Assembly: GCF_031179145.1 (NCBI RefSeq) | Contig: NZ_JAPSIB010000017.1 | Span: forward strand, 1 to 64,000 | Length of the DNA stretch: 64,000 bases | DNA from: Brevibacterium sp. | GTDB lineage: Bacteria > Actinomycetota > Actinomycetes > Actinomycetales > Brevibacteriaceae | Direction of reading: 5' to 3' | In this document: piece by piece, positions 1-12,073 of the stretch | Numbering within the stretch: the stretch's first letter is position 1 | Layout: each line of letters begins with the position of its first letter | Program-made: the position numbers and the translations under genes | The notes under the pieces: generated by a model | Databases searched by the model: none | The model's input: only the letters and a program-made list of their open reading frames with translations | Told to the model about the DNA's origin: nothing

Positions 1-1
1 C

Positions 2-799
2 TGTACGGGCAACCCGGTGGCGGTGATCCTCGATGGGGAAGGACTCGACGACGAGAGCCTGCGACGGTTCTCGGTCTGGTCGAACCTGTCAGAATGCACT
101 TTTGTCCTTCCTCCGACCGTGCCGGGCGCCGACTACCGGGTCCGGATCTTCAGCCTCAACACTGAGCTGCCCTTCGCCGGCCACCCGACTCTGGGAACGG
201 CGCGGGCCTGGCTCGACGCCGGGGGAGTGCCGCAGGAACCACGCGTGGTGGTGCAGGAATGCGTTGCCGGGCTGGTGCCGGTGCGCATCGACGGTGACCT
301 GCTGTCGTTCTCCGCGCCCGAACGACTGCGCTCCGGTGCCGTCGACCCCCAGTTGCTCGAAACCCTCATCGACATCCTCGGAGTCGACGAGACGCAGGTA
401 CTCGACGCCGAGTGGCTCGACAACGGTCCCGGCTGGGTGGGTCTGCTTCTCGACAGCGCTGATACGGTTCTCGGGCTGCGACCGGACGCCTCGGCGCATC
501 CGCAGCGCTGGGACATCGGCGTCATCGGAGCCCACCGCCCCGAGGCGGAAACAGCCTTCGAGCTGCGTGCCTTCTTCACTGAAAGCGGCGAGCCGCTGCG
601 CGAGGACCCGGTGACGGGGAGCTTGAACGCTGCGGCGGCGGAATGGCTGATCTCCACAGGACGCGCCGATGCCCCGTTCACGGCGGCTCAGGGAACCGCG
701 ATCGGCAGAAAGGGGCGCATCCGCATCAGCTGCGCCGACGACAGGCTGTGGGTCGGAGGACGCGCAGAGGTGGTCCTGTCGGGAACGGCCGAATTCTGA
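2..799 (+). CDS. PhzF family protein (5' end outside window)
   Basis: The frame is already open at the left edge (codon phase begins at base 2), so the first residues lie outside. PhzF-fold proteins resemble diaminopimelate epimerase; PhzF itself isomerises a phenazine precursor, but most relatives act on unknown substrates. Seen here: GNPVAV at the very edge, SECTFV (the Glu position used as catalytic base in PhzF), FAGHPTLGTA, and REDPVTGSLNAA near the C-terminus, in the usual order. Only a handful of N-terminal residues should be missing. No phenazine genes are near, so the role is open. It converges on the DUF885 gene, with 45 bases between them. Confidence 0.88.
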   Translation, partial: CTGNPVAVILDGEGLDDESLRRFSVWSNLSECTFVLPPTVPGADYRVRIFSLNTELPFAGHPTLGTARAWLDAGGVPQEPRVVVQECVAGLVPVRIDGDLLSFSAPERLRSGAVDPQLLETLIDILGVDETQVLDAEWLDNGPGWVGLLLDSADTVLGLRPDASAHPQRWDIGVIGAHRPEAETAFELRAFFTESGEPLREDPVTGSLNAAAAEWLISTGRADAPFTAAQGTAIGRKGRIRISCADDRLWVGGRAEVVLSGTAEF

Positions 800-844
800 A
801 CCGGGTGCCGGTCACCGCCGACAGGTCAGCCTTCACGACCCGCC

Positions 845-2518
845 CTACCGCTTCATTGCCCGGCCCAGGGTGTCGAGTCCGACGGAGCCCAGCCCCAGTG
901 CCTTCGTGTGGAACGCCTTGAGGTCGAAATCGGTCCCCTGTTCGGCCTTCGCCTCGTCGCGGAACTGCTCCCACAGGCGCTGGCCGATCTTGTAGCTCGG
1001 CGCCTGTCCGGGCCAACCGAGGTAGCGGTCGAGCTCGAAGGCGAGAAAGCTGCGGTCCATGGCGACGTTGTCGGTGAGGAACTGCCAGGCCTTCTCCCGG
1101 TTCCAGATCCCCCCGCCGAGGCTCTCGGGAGCCTCGAGTCCGAGGTGGAATCCGATGTCGAGGACGACACGAGCCGCGCGCAGGCGCTGCGAGTCGAGCA
1201 TTCCGAGGTAGTCGGCGGGATCATCGAGGTAGCCGAGGTCGGCCATCAGCCTTTCGGCGTAGAGCGCCCAGCCCTCGCCGTGCCCGGACACCCAGCACAT
1301 GAGACGGCGCCACCGGTTGAGGGTGTCGGAGACGTACGTGGCCTGGCCCACCTGGAGGTGATGACCGGGCACGCCCTCGTGGTACACGGTCGTCTTCTCC
1401 TGCCAGGTGGCGAACTCGGTGACGCCCTCGGGCACCGACCACCACATGCGGCCCGGGCGGGAGAAGTCGTCGGTGGGGCCCGTGTAGTAGATTCCGCCGG
1501 TCGTCGACGGCGCGATCATGCATTCGATGGTGCGCACTGGTTCGGGGATGTCGAAATGCGATCTGCCGAGTTCGGAGATCGCCTCGTCGGCGACTTCCTG
1601 CATCCAGTCGCGCAGCGCCTGAGTGCCGTGCAGAGTCCGCTGCGGGTCCTTGTTCAGTTGGTCCATGACCTCGAACAGGTCGGCGTCGGGGTTGATCGTC
1701 GCCGCGACCGCGCGCTGCTCGGCGTCGATGCGGGCGAGCTCCTCGAGACCCCAGGCGTAGGTTTCGTCGAAGTCGACGCTCGCACCGAGGAAGCTGCGGG
1801 AGTGCAGGGCATAGGCCTCCCTGCCGCAGGCTTCGTTCTCCGGTGCGCCGGGGAGGAGCTCGGCGCGGAGGAATTCGGCCAGCTGCGCGAAGGACTCTCG
1901 AGCCGCCTCGGCATGGGTGGACAGTCGGCGGCGGAGGTCACCGGGCGCAGCGGTCGCACCCTCGACGAGTGTGTCGAAGCTGCTGCCCGGCTGGGACAGG
2001 TCCTCGGCCTGCTGGGCGACCTTCTCGATCTGGACCCGGGCGGCCACCTGGCCGCCGCTCTGGGCCAGGCGCAGGGACTCCTGGTATCCGGCCAGGGAGT
2101 TCGGCACAGCCGCCAGCGTGGTGTCGACGGTCGCCCAGTTCTCGGACGTCTCGGTGGGGAGCAGGTCGAAGGCGTCGCGGATCTCCTGCAGGGGAGAGGC
2201 GATGACGTTGAGGCTCGAGTGGTCGAGTCCGGCTTCGTAGCGCTCCCTGTCGACGCCCAGGCGCTCGCGCATCGCGTCGAGGGTGACGAGATCGACGTCG
2301 TCGACGAAGTCCGCGGTCCGCTCCGCCTCGGCGAGCCTGGCCAGGGTCGCCACCGTGAGGTCGTTCTTCGCGGCGAGGCCGGCGGGGGAGTAGTCGTCGA
2401 AGCCCGTGGCCCCGTCGAGGCCGAGGTAGAGGGCCAGCGAGGGGGACAGGGCGAGGGATCCGTCGACGTGCGCTTCTGCCACCGCGTCGATGGCCGAGGG
2501 GATTCTGGTCTGGGTCAT
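845..2518 (-). CDS. DUF885 domain-containing protein (putative metallohydrolase)
   Basis: A 557-residue protein of the DUF885 family, which is peptidase-like and usually considered zinc-dependent. The signature HEGVPGHHLQ lies about two thirds along and is followed by WRRLMCWVSGHGEGWALYAE, the typical second conserved block. Length is normal for the family and there is no signal peptide, so it is probably cytoplasmic. The ATG at 2518 follows TAGAGT on the minus strand by 6 bases, the arrangement of a leaderless actinobacterial start. Substrate is unknown. It stands alone, divergent from the MFS gene. Confidence 0.9.
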   Translation of the reverse strand: MTQTRIPSAIDAVAEAHVDGSLALSPSLALYLGLDGATGFDDYSPAGLAAKNDLTVATLARLAEAERTADFVDDVDLVTLDAMRERLGVDRERYEAGLDHSSLNVIASPLQEIRDAFDLLPTETSENWATVDTTLAAVPNSLAGYQESLRLAQSGGQVAARVQIEKVAQQAEDLSQPGSSFDTLVEGATAAPGDLRRRLSTHAEAARESFAQLAEFLRAELLPGAPENEACGREAYALHSRSFLGASVDFDETYAWGLEELARIDAEQRAVAATINPDADLFEVMDQLNKDPQRTLHGTQALRDWMQEVADEAISELGRSHFDIPEPVRTIECMIAPSTTGGIYYTGPTDDFSRPGRMWWSVPEGVTEFATWQEKTTVYHEGVPGHHLQVGQATYVSDTLNRWRRLMCWVSGHGEGWALYAERLMADLGYLDDPADYLGMLDSQRLRAARVVLDIGFHLGLEAPESLGGGIWNREKAWQFLTDNVAMDRSFLAFELDRYLGWPGQAPSYKIGQRLWEQFRDEAKAEQGTDFDLKAFHTKALGLGSVGLDTLGRAMKR

Positions 2519-2524
2519 GGACTC

Positions 2525-2530
2525 ACTCTA
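2525..2530 (-). promoter_or_regulatory. -10 element (TAGAGT) for a leaderless DUF885 transcript
   Basis: On the minus strand TAGAGT (TANNNT form) is 6 bases before the ATG at 2518. That places the transcription start on or next to the start codon, and no Shine-Dalgarno sequence is visible. Confidence 0.5.
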
Positions 2531-2718
2531 TATGACCTGAGACACAGTCGTTCCAGGTGGCGGGGCCGCGATGAGGAGGAACCCTCCGGGACGAGCGTAC
2601 GGCGAGGAAGATCACCGCCGGAGAAGAACGACCGCCGTGCGGGTGCCGATAACATGGACAGGTTCTCGCGGGAATCTGCCGAGGACCAATGACGAGCGGG
2701 TTGTGAGATGGGAGATCA

Positions 2719-3915
2719 GTGGCGCAAGCACAGCTGTGGACCAAGGACTTCATCGTCGGCATCGGCCTCAACCTCACCATGGCGATGGTGTTCTACCTGC
2801 TCATGACCTCAATGGCCGGATATGCGGTGGTGCGGTTCTCGGCCGGTGACGCGGCCGCCGGATTCGCCTCCTCGGGTTTCATCGTCGGCGCCGTCGTGTC
2901 CCGCATCCTCACCGGCAAGTACCTTGACTTCATCGGGCGCAAGAAGCTGCTCATCATCTCCATGGCTGCCTTCGTCCTCGCCTCCTTCGCCTACCTCGCC
3001 GCCGACTCCCTGGCCCTGCTCATCGCAGTCCGGCTCATCCACGGAGTCGCCTTCGGGACTGGGAACACCGCGATCATGACCGCGATCCAGTCGATCATCC
3101 CTTCCTCCCGCCGAGGCGAGGGCACCGGCTACTTCGGCACCGCGACGACCCTGTCCACCGCCCTCGGGCCGTACCTCGGCGTGGTCCTGCCGCGCGAGTT
3201 CGACTTCCCGATGCTCTTCATCGCCTCCGCGGTGATGTCGGTGATCGCGCTGCTGCTGTGCTTCGTCATCAGGCTGCCCGAGCAGGAGGTCACCGCAGCC
3301 CAGCGCGAGAGCAAATGGCGCCTGCAGCTGAGCACGCTCGTCGACCCGGTGGGCCTGCGGATCGGCCTGATCATGCTCATCGCCGGAACGGCCTATGCCG
3401 CGGCCCTGGTGTTCCTCGCCGGCTACGCCGAGGACAACGGGGTCGCATCCGCGGCCTCCCTCTTCTTCGTCGCCTACGCCGTGGCCTCCCTCGTCGCCCG
3501 CTTGTTCGTCGGGCGGATCCAGGACCTGCTCGGCGACAACGTCGTCATCTTCCCGGTGCTGCTGCTCAACATCGCCGGAAATGTCCTCCTGGCTCTCGTG
3601 CCGACCATGACCGGCATCATCGTCGCGGGCGTCCTCATCGGTCTGGGTTTCGGCTCCCTGATGCCCTGCGCCCAGGCCATCACCGTGAAGTCCGTCGACA
3701 TGTCCCGGGTGCCGGTCGCGACATCGTCGTTCTTCCTGCTCCTCGACGCCGGGTCCGGCATCGGTCCGATCATCCTCGGCGCGCTCATGCCACTGACCGG
3801 CGGGTCGGGGATGTTCATGCTCTGCGCCGGTCTCGTCGTCCTCGCCACGTTCGTCTACTACTGGGTCCATGGCCGCTATCGGGGCGGGCGCCCCGGCCGG
3901 GAGTTCCTCGGCTGA
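2719..3915 (+). CDS. MFS transporter
   Basis: A 398-residue integral membrane protein with about 12 hydrophobic segments. The major-facilitator motif A, GKYLDFIGRKKLL, sits between helices 2 and 3 (around residue 70), and a weaker copy, GRIQDLLGDN, sits between helices 8 and 9. Together they mark a two-times-six-helix drug/metabolite-type MFS carrier. GTG at 2719 is chosen because a purine-rich GAGATGGGAG run precedes it and the protein then opens directly into helix 1. Substrate cannot be read from the sequence. The roughly 200-base gap to the divergent DUF885 gene holds both promoters. Confidence 0.92.
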   Translation: MAQAQLWTKDFIVGIGLNLTMAMVFYLLMTSMAGYAVVRFSAGDAAAGFASSGFIVGAVVSRILTGKYLDFIGRKKLLIISMAAFVLASFAYLAADSLALLIAVRLIHGVAFGTGNTAIMTAIQSIIPSSRRGEGTGYFGTATTLSTALGPYLGVVLPREFDFPMLFIASAVMSVIALLLCFVIRLPEQEVTAAQRESKWRLQLSTLVDPVGLRIGLIMLIAGTAYAAALVFLAGYAEDNGVASAASLFFVAYAVASLVARLFVGRIQDLLGDNVVIFPVLLLNIAGNVLLALVPTMTGIIVAGVLIGLGFGSLMPCAQAITVKSVDMSRVPVATSSFFLLLDAGSGIGPIILGALMPLTGGSGMFMLCAGLVVLATFVYYWVHGRYRGGRPGREFLG

Positions 3916-4044
3916 GGCGGTGCTCGCGGGTACCGCAGGACCGGCGCTCGCGATAGCCTGGAATGAAGAGGCCGAGGCCACCACCACCTCGGCGATGTCA
4001 ATGCGGTGCAGCGCCACCTGCACTCCACAGTCAGAGGACGGTCC

Positions 4045-4842
4045 ATGAGAATCGCACTTGCGCAGATCAACTCCACCACGGACGTTGCGGATAACCTGGC
4101 CAAGGTCGAGGACCACGCACGCCGGGCCGCTGCCTCCGGCGCCGAACTCGTCGTGTTCCCCGAGGCGACGATGTCGGCGTTCCACCGGGGGCTGCGCGAT
4201 CAGGCCGATGAGCACCTGCAGTCGTGGCAGGCGTCGCTTGCGAACCTGGCCACCGAGACCCGCATCGCCGTCATCGTGGGCGAGTTCGCCGCGAGGGGCG
4301 ACAAGGTCATCAACCTGCTCGCCGCCTACTTTCCGGACGGCAGGCGCAGCGAATACGCGAAGATCCACCTCTACGACGCCTTCGGCTTCAAGGAATCCGA
4401 CACCGTCGTGCCCGGCGAGGAGCCCTTCCTCATCGACGTCGACGGTGAGCCGGTGGGTCTGACGATCTGCTACGACATCCGATTCCCCAAGCTCTTCGCC
4501 GAGGTGAGCCGCCGCGGTGCGCGGCTCGCCATCGTCTCCGCGTCGTGGGGAGCAGGTCCCGGGAAGGTCGAGCAGTGGCAGGTGCTGGCCCAGGCGCGCG
4601 CGCTCGATTCCAACATGTTCATCGTCGCCCTCGGACAGGCCGATCCGCAGGTCACCGGGGTTGACGTCCCGAAGAAGGGTCCGACCGGGGTGGGCCACAG
4701 CCTCGTCGTCGATCCCTTCGGACGGATCGTGGTCGAACTCGGCGGCGAGGAGGCACTGGAGATCGTCGACGTCGACCTCTCGGTCGCCGATGAGGCCGCC
4801 GAGGCGATCCCGGTCCTGGCCAACGCGAAGCTCGGGTACTGA
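4045..4842 (+). CDS. Carbon-nitrogen hydrolase (nitrilase superfamily)
   Basis: A 265-residue cytoplasmic amidase of the nitrilase superfamily. The Glu-Lys-Cys triad is visible: Glu40 in FPEATMSAF, Lys106 in YAKIHLYDAFGF, and Cys142 in TICYDIRFPKLF. This form resembles Nit1/Nit2-type omega-amidases and deaminated-glutathione amidases more than true nitrilases (family knowledge), but the substrate is not certain. ATG at 4045 is preferred over the upstream in-frame ATG because AGAGGA lies just before it and MRIALAQI is the normal family N-terminus. It follows the MFS gene by 129 bases on the same strand. Confidence 0.9.
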   Translation: MRIALAQINSTTDVADNLAKVEDHARRAAASGAELVVFPEATMSAFHRGLRDQADEHLQSWQASLANLATETRIAVIVGEFAARGDKVINLLAAYFPDGRRSEYAKIHLYDAFGFKESDTVVPGEEPFLIDVDGEPVGLTICYDIRFPKLFAEVSRRGARLAIVSASWGAGPGKVEQWQVLAQARALDSNMFIVALGQADPQVTGVDVPKKGPTGVGHSLVVDPFGRIVVELGGEEALEIVDVDLSVADEAAEAIPVLANAKLGY

Positions 4843-4884
4843 GCGCGCTTCAGCTGAGCGCGCTTCACCCGAACGGGCTTCACC
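4840..4884 (+). repeat. Three 15-bp tandem repeats at the amidohydrolase stop codon
   Basis: Three consecutive units start with the TGA stop codon: TGAGCGCGCTTCAGC, TGAGCGCGCTTCACC and CGAACGGGCTTCACC. They lie in the short gap between two convergent genes. No obvious hairpin is formed. Confidence 0.75.
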
Positions 4885-4917
4885 TGAGCAGGGGCGGCAT
4901 CACCTCGGCGGCTCGCT

Positions 4918-5166
4918 CTACCTCGATGTCCAGGTCAGCGGCAGGCGCTTGCGGACATTGCGCCGGGGCGCGTTGAAGCCGGCGCGGTCGTGCTTCTTGG
5001 TCTCCAGCTGCGCGTGCACGGTGGCCTGATGAGCCGCATAGGCGGCGGCGACCTGACGAATCGCGACGACCGCGGCCACTGCCGCCGCACTGGCCATCTC
5101 CTCGGTCACCGGTGCGCCGTCATGGGCCCTGACCACGCTCGCGTTGGTCTGCGCGTCCTCGCTCAT
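4918..5166 (-). CDS. accE: Acyl-CoA carboxylase epsilon subunit
   Basis: An 82-residue protein whose ATG overlaps the accD stop (ATGA), so the two are translationally coupled. AccE subunits are small, poorly conserved, actinobacteria-specific partners that stabilise the AccA-AccD acyl-CoA carboxylase complex. Visible features fit: an Ala-rich helical centre ([20 protein letters not shown]) and a basic C-terminus ending in LPLTWTSR. Assignment rests mostly on position directly after accD and on size. In mycobacteria the equivalent pair is accD5-accE5. Confidence 0.8.
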   Translation of the reverse strand: MSEDAQTNASVVRAHDGAPVTEEMASAAAVAAVVAIRQVAAAYAAHQATVHAQLETKKHDRAGFNAPRRNVRKRLPLTWTSR

Positions 5167-6743
5167 AGGGGGATGTTACCGTGCTTGCGCGCTGGGGCGT
5201 CAACGTGCTTGTTCTTCAGCGCCCGCAGGGCCCGCACGATCCGGTTGCGGGTCTCGCTCGGCTTGATGACGGCGTCGATGTAGCCTTCCTCGGCGGCCAG
5301 GTACGGGTTGAGCAGGGCATCTTCGTAGTCCTGGATGAGTTCGGACCGCAGCGCTTCGACGTCCTCTCCTGCCTCCTCGGCGGCCTTGAGCTTGCGTCGG
5401 TGGACGATGTTCGCGGCACCCTGGGCGCCCATGACCGCGATCTGCGCGCTGGGCCAGGCCAGGTTGATGTCGGCGCCCAGCTGCTTCGACCCCATCACAC
5501 AGTACGCACCGCCGTAGGCCTTGCGGGTGATCAGCGTGATCAGGGGAACGGTCGCCTCGCCGTAGGCGTAGATGAGCTTCGCGCCGCGGCGGATGATGCC
5601 GCCGTACTCCTGGTCGGTGCCGGGCAGGAAACCGGGGACGTCGACGAAGGTGAGGATGGGAATGTTGAAGGCGTCGCACATGCGCACGAAGCGGGCGGCC
5701 TTCTCCGAGGCGTCGATGTCGAGAGTGCCCGCCAGCTGCATCGGCTGGTTGGCGATGACGCCGACGCTGACCCCTTCGACGCGGCCGAAGCCGGTGACGA
5801 CATTGGGGGCGAAGAGCTCGGAGACCTGGAGGAACTCGCCATCGTCGAGGACGGTGGTGACGACGTCGAGGATGTCGTAAGGCTGCGAAGGCGAATCCGG
5901 CATCAGGGTGTCGAGCGCCTCGTCCTCGGGGGTGAGGCTGAGGTCGGATTCGAACTCGTCGGCATCGGCGGGGTCGAGGTTGTTCTGCGGCAGGAACGAG
6001 AGCAGGTCGCGCACATAGTTGAGCGCGTCCTCCTCGTCGGAGGCGAGGTAGTGGGCGTTGCCGGAGACCGTGTTGTTCGTCCGGCCGCCGCCGAGCTCCT
6101 CGTGGCCGACCTCCTCACCGGTGACGGTCTTGATGACGTCGGGCCCGGTGATGTACATGTGGCTGGTCTTGTCGACCATGATCGTGACGTCGGTCAGCGC
6201 CGGCGAGTAGACGGCGCCGCCGGCCGAGGGGCCCATGATCAGGGAGATCTGCGGGATCACGCCCGAGGAGGCGACGTTGAGGCGGAAGATCTCCGCGAAC
6301 AGGGCGATCGAGCCGACGGCCTCCTGGATCCGGGCGCCGCCGGAGTCGTTGATGCCGATGATCGGGCAGCCGAGCTTGAGCGCGAGCTTCTGCACCTTGA
6401 CGATCTTGCGACCGTTCGCCTCGGCGAGCGATCCACCGAGGACGGTGAAGTCATGGGCGAACACGGCCACGGTCTTGCCGTCGATCGTGCCCAGCCCGCA
6501 GACGACGCCGTCGCCGTCGGGCCGGTTGTTCTCCATCCCGAACTGGTGGTTGTGATGGCGGGCGAACTCGTCGATCTCCTGGAACGAATCCTCATCGAGG
6601 AGCTGCTCGATGCGTTCCCGAGCGGTCTGCTTTCCGCGCTTGTGCTGGCTCTCCACCGCCTTCTCATTGCCGCGATGGGCCGCGTCGCGGCGCTGGAGGA
6701 AGGCGTCGATGCGCTCAGCTGTGGTCCGAGGGGTTTCCGTCAT
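5163..6743 (-). CDS. accD: Acyl-CoA carboxylase beta subunit (carboxyltransferase)
   Basis: A 526-residue carboxyltransferase of the AccD5/PccB type. It transfers carboxyl from biotin to acetyl- or propionyl-CoA, feeding fatty-acid and branched-lipid synthesis. Visible blocks are [26 protein letters not shown] and [15 protein letters not shown] in the N-terminal crotonase fold, then [18 protein letters not shown] and [13 protein letters not shown] in the C-terminal one. The ATG at 6743 is chosen over one 48 bases upstream because GGTGGAG precedes it by a few bases. It is coupled to accE and divergent from birA, whose product biotinylates the partner alpha subunit, which is not in this window. 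Confidence 0.95.
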   Translation of the reverse strand: MTETPRTTAERIDAFLQRRDAAHRGNEKAVESQHKRGKQTARERIEQLLDEDSFQEIDEFARHHNHQFGMENNRPDGDGVVCGLGTIDGKTVAVFAHDFTVLGGSLAEANGRKIVKVQKLALKLGCPIIGINDSGGARIQEAVGSIALFAEIFRLNVASSGVIPQISLIMGPSAGGAVYSPALTDVTIMVDKTSHMYITGPDVIKTVTGEEVGHEELGGGRTNNTVSGNAHYLASDEEDALNYVRDLLSFLPQNNLDPADADEFESDLSLTPEDEALDTLMPDSPSQPYDILDVVTTVLDDGEFLQVSELFAPNVVTGFGRVEGVSVGVIANQPMQLAGTLDIDASEKAARFVRMCDAFNIPILTFVDVPGFLPGTDQEYGGIIRRGAKLIYAYGEATVPLITLITRKAYGGAYCVMGSKQLGADINLAWPSAQIAVMGAQGAANIVHRRKLKAAEEAGEDVEALRSELIQDYEDALLNPYLAAEEGYIDAVIKPSETRNRIVRALRALKNKHVDAPARKHGNIPL

Positions 6744-6798
6744 AGCTCCACCATAACGAGGCGCGGCGAGTTCATTGTGCACTCCCGCCAAAAGAATC

Positions 6799-6804
6799 TA
6801 AAGT
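6799..6804 (+). promoter_or_regulatory. -10 element (TAAAGT) for leaderless birA
   Basis: TAAAGT ends 6 bases before the GTG at 6811, fitting a leaderless mRNA. The 67-base region between accD and birA must also hold the opposing accD promoter. Confidence 0.5.
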
Positions 6805-6810
6805 GGACTG

Positions 6811-7704
6811 GTGAACAGCCAACACACCTCCTTCCTCGTCGATGTCGACTCCCTCCGCCGCAAAGCCGCCGCTCAGGGCCTGAGCATCCCCACCGCGATC
6901 TGGGACGACACGTGCCCCTCGACCAACGACGAACTGGCTGCTCTCGTCACCGGCGCGTCCACCCTCGCCGAGGCGCCCGCCGACTTCACCCGCACCGTGA
7001 GCACCGCCGACGGCCCCGCCGAGCTGCCCGCGCAGTTCACCGTGCACGGCACCGATCACCAGAACGCCGGCCACGGACGATTGGGCCGGACCTGGACCGT
7101 GCCGGCACGGCGCTCCCTGACGTTCTCGCTCCTGCTGACTCCGGGCGCCGTGTTCGACTCCTGGGGTTGGATCCCGCTGCTCGCGGGTGAGGCGGTGCGG
7201 TCCGCGATCTCCGAGGCGGGCGTTCCCGCCGTGCTCAAGTGGCCCAACGACGTACTGACCGTGGAGGGGAAGAAACTCTGCGGGATCCTGGCCCGCATCG
7301 AGACGCTTCCCGCCGGACCGCGGATCATCCTCGGGATGGGGATCAACACGCGACTGTCATCAGCAGACCTGCCGCGCGAGACCGCCAGCTCCCTGGCCAT
7401 CGAGAAGGGCACCGACGGCTCAGAGATTGATCATGAGGACTTGTTAGTGTCGATCCTGGCCACACTGATCCCTGCCTATCAGGAGCTGATCGACAATGGT
7501 GATTCGGATTTCAGCAGCAGCGCTGCGGCCGAGAAGGTGCGTGCGAACATGGTGACGCTCGGATCACAGGTCAGGGTCGAGCGCCCCGACGGCACGAGTG
7601 TCATAGGCAGGGCCACGGGTCTCGATGCCGGGGGAGACCTCATCCTCGACGGCGACCGTTCGTACAGCGCCGGCGATGTGCACCATCTGAGGACTGCCGG
7701 ATGA
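6811..7704 (+). CDS. birA: Biotin--[acetyl-CoA-carboxylase] ligase
   Basis: A 297-residue biotin protein ligase. It activates biotin with ATP and attaches it to the carrier domain of acyl-CoA carboxylase. Seen: NAGHGRLGRTWTVP (the biotinyl-AMP loop, here GHGRLGR), then LKWPNDVLTVEGKKLCGIL with the catalytic Lys, and a small C-terminal SH3-like domain. There is no N-terminal helix-turn-helix, so it is a monofunctional class I ligase and not a repressor. The stop overlaps the cyclase gene's start (ATGA), implying one transcript. Confidence 0.95.
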   Translation: MNSQHTSFLVDVDSLRRKAAAQGLSIPTAIWDDTCPSTNDELAALVTGASTLAEAPADFTRTVSTADGPAELPAQFTVHGTDHQNAGHGRLGRTWTVPARRSLTFSLLLTPGAVFDSWGWIPLLAGEAVRSAISEAGVPAVLKWPNDVLTVEGKKLCGILARIETLPAGPRIILGMGINTRLSSADLPRETASSLAIEKGTDGSEIDHEDLLVSILATLIPAYQELIDNGDSDFSSSAAAEKVRANMVTLGSQVRVERPDGTSVIGRATGLDAGGDLILDGDRSYSAGDVHHLRTAG

Positions 7705-9212
7705 CCGAAAGCCCGAATCCACGCCTGGGTGGTCGACAAGGCGACTCCCCGGAGGCTGACGAGGACATTCCACAGATTGACACTGCGCAGGCGGGCGCTG
7801 CGCAGGCCGACGCCGCGCACGCGGACAAGGCCGGTTCGCCGACCGCCGAAACCAGGTCGCCCGACGAAGCGCAGTTGACTGCCGACGACAGGACTGCCGA
7901 CGATCGCAGTGCCGCCGACGGCAGTGCTGCCCACGACAGCGATGACATCGAGGACGTCGGCACCTCCGACGAGCGCAGCGCTGCTCCTTCCTCGCCTTCC
8001 GCGCCTGCCGAACCTGCCGCTGCGACCATGGCGATGCCGGTCGTCGCGGAGACCCCGGCAGCGGTCGACCCGAGCCACGATGACGGGGACTTCGCGGGCG
8101 GACTGCAGAAGGATCCGCGCACCGCAGCACTCGAAGCAGTCGTCGACGCCGAGGACGACACCGTCTACGAGACCCGCAGCGCGGCCGAGCGGCTCGAAGA
8201 GATCCTGCTCGACGGCAAGCGGGTGCTCGATCGTCGGGAGGCGGCGAAGCTCGGCGGCATCTCGACGGTCTCGGCGCGCAAGATGTGGCGGGCGCTCGGC
8301 ATGCCGCAGGCGGGTGAGGACGAGAAGGCGTACACCGTCTCCGACGCCCACGCCCTGCGCATCTGGGCGAAGCCCGTCGCCGAGGGGCTCATCGACCAGG
8401 ACACCGCCCTGTCCCTGGCCCGGGCGATCGGCCAGACCACGGACCGCCTCGTCGTGTGGCAGATGGAGACCCTGGTCGAATTCCTCACCGAGGAGAAGGG
8501 CCTGACCGACCCCGAGGCCCGTCGGGATGCGCTGCAGGTCCTCGAGGAGATGATCGACCCGCTGCAGCGGATGCTCACGTATTCGTGGCGACGCAACCTC
8601 GCCGAGGCGATGGGCCGACTCAACGTCAACGTCTCGCATGGTCTGGCCATGGACAACCGGCAGGGCTGGTACGACTCGTCGATGCCCTTGGCCCGTGCCG
8701 TGGGGTTCATCGACCTCGTCTCCTACACCCGACTGTCGCAGAAGATGGAGCCCAGGCAGCTGGCCAACATGGTGCAGAAGTTCCAGGGCATGGCCTACAA
8801 CATCGTCGCCACGGGCGGCGGACGCGTGATCAAGACCGTCGGCGACGAGGTGTTCTTCGCCGCCGAGACTCCCGCCGCCGGCGCGGAGATCGCGATGACG
8901 CTGATGGAGAGGGTGACGGCGGAGGAGGAGCTGCCGCAGGCCCGCGTCGGCCTCGCCTGGGGGCGGGTTCTCTCACGCCTCGGCGACATCTTCGGGTCAA
9001 GCGTCAATCTTGCTGCGCGCCTGACCGCAGTGGCGGAACCGGGCACCATCTACACCGACGAAGAGACCGCCAGGGTGCTCTCGACCTCGGACGCCTACGT
9101 GTTCGAACCGCGCGAGTCGCTGACTCTGCAGGGGCTGGGGGAGACGGGTGTGCGGAAGATGACCCGCGGAACCGCGGCCCGGATGCAGCTCGACATCGAG
9201 GACGAGGGCTGA
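7701..9212 (+). CDS. Class III adenylate/guanylate cyclase with Rv1264-like regulatory domain
   Basis: A 503-residue soluble cyclase. Residues 1 to about 140 are a low-complexity Ala/Asp/Ser-rich tail. A helical domain to about 320 resembles the autoinhibitory, pH-responsive N-terminus of mycobacterial Rv1264 (from memory). The catalytic domain follows. Metal ligands Asp338 (GFIDLVSYT) and Asp382 (KTVGDEV), adenine-selecting Lys378 and Asp429 (LGDIFG), and transition-state Asn436 and Arg440 (SVNLAARL) are all present, so adenylate cyclase activity is likely. It is coupled to birA by a 4-base overlap. The acidic tail is unusual and compositionally unlike its neighbours. Confidence 0.9.
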   Translation: MTESPNPRLGGRQGDSPEADEDIPQIDTAQAGAAQADAAHADKAGSPTAETRSPDEAQLTADDRTADDRSAADGSAAHDSDDIEDVGTSDERSAAPSSPSAPAEPAAATMAMPVVAETPAAVDPSHDDGDFAGGLQKDPRTAALEAVVDAEDDTVYETRSAAERLEEILLDGKRVLDRREAAKLGGISTVSARKMWRALGMPQAGEDEKAYTVSDAHALRIWAKPVAEGLIDQDTALSLARAIGQTTDRLVVWQMETLVEFLTEEKGLTDPEARRDALQVLEEMIDPLQRMLTYSWRRNLAEAMGRLNVNVSHGLAMDNRQGWYDSSMPLARAVGFIDLVSYTRLSQKMEPRQLANMVQKFQGMAYNIVATGGGRVIKTVGDEVFFAAETPAAGAEIAMTLMERVTAEEELPQARVGLAWGRVLSRLGDIFGSSVNLAARLTAVAEPGTIYTDEETARVLSTSDAYVFEPRESLTLQGLGETGVRKMTRGTAARMQLDIEDEG

Positions 9213-9242
9213 GCTCGCAGGACGCGGTCTGCACCTGCCTGA

Positions 9243-11933
<2,691 letters not shown>

Positions 11934-11973
11934 GGAACTCCTTCACGCGCACGAACGGGACCAGTTGGGCCGC

Positions 11974-11991
11974 CCTGCCCCGGCGGGCAGG
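11974..11991. other. Short GC hairpin upstream of parC
   Basis: CCTGCCC and GGGCAGG flank a 4-base CGGC loop, about 40 bases before the parC start. It may affect the leader or be incidental. Upstream, TTCTA occurs three times (12011-12034). Confidence 0.4.
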
Positions 11992-12073
11992 CTTGCGCGG
12001 CACCCGTCGATTCTAGCGTTCTATTTGAGTTCTACCGGGCAAGGGGCTCCCGTCGCGGTGTCGTGTCGTCGGT

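Noticed and set aside
908..2692. Long plus-strand open frame opposite the DUF885 gene
   Set aside because: Antisense shadow of a clear gene in high-GC DNA; the translation is low-complexity with no recognisable domain.
2809..4698. 629-codon minus-strand open frame opposite the MFS and nitrilase genes
   Set aside because: Spans two genes on the other strand and reads as His/Asp/Gly-rich nonsense.
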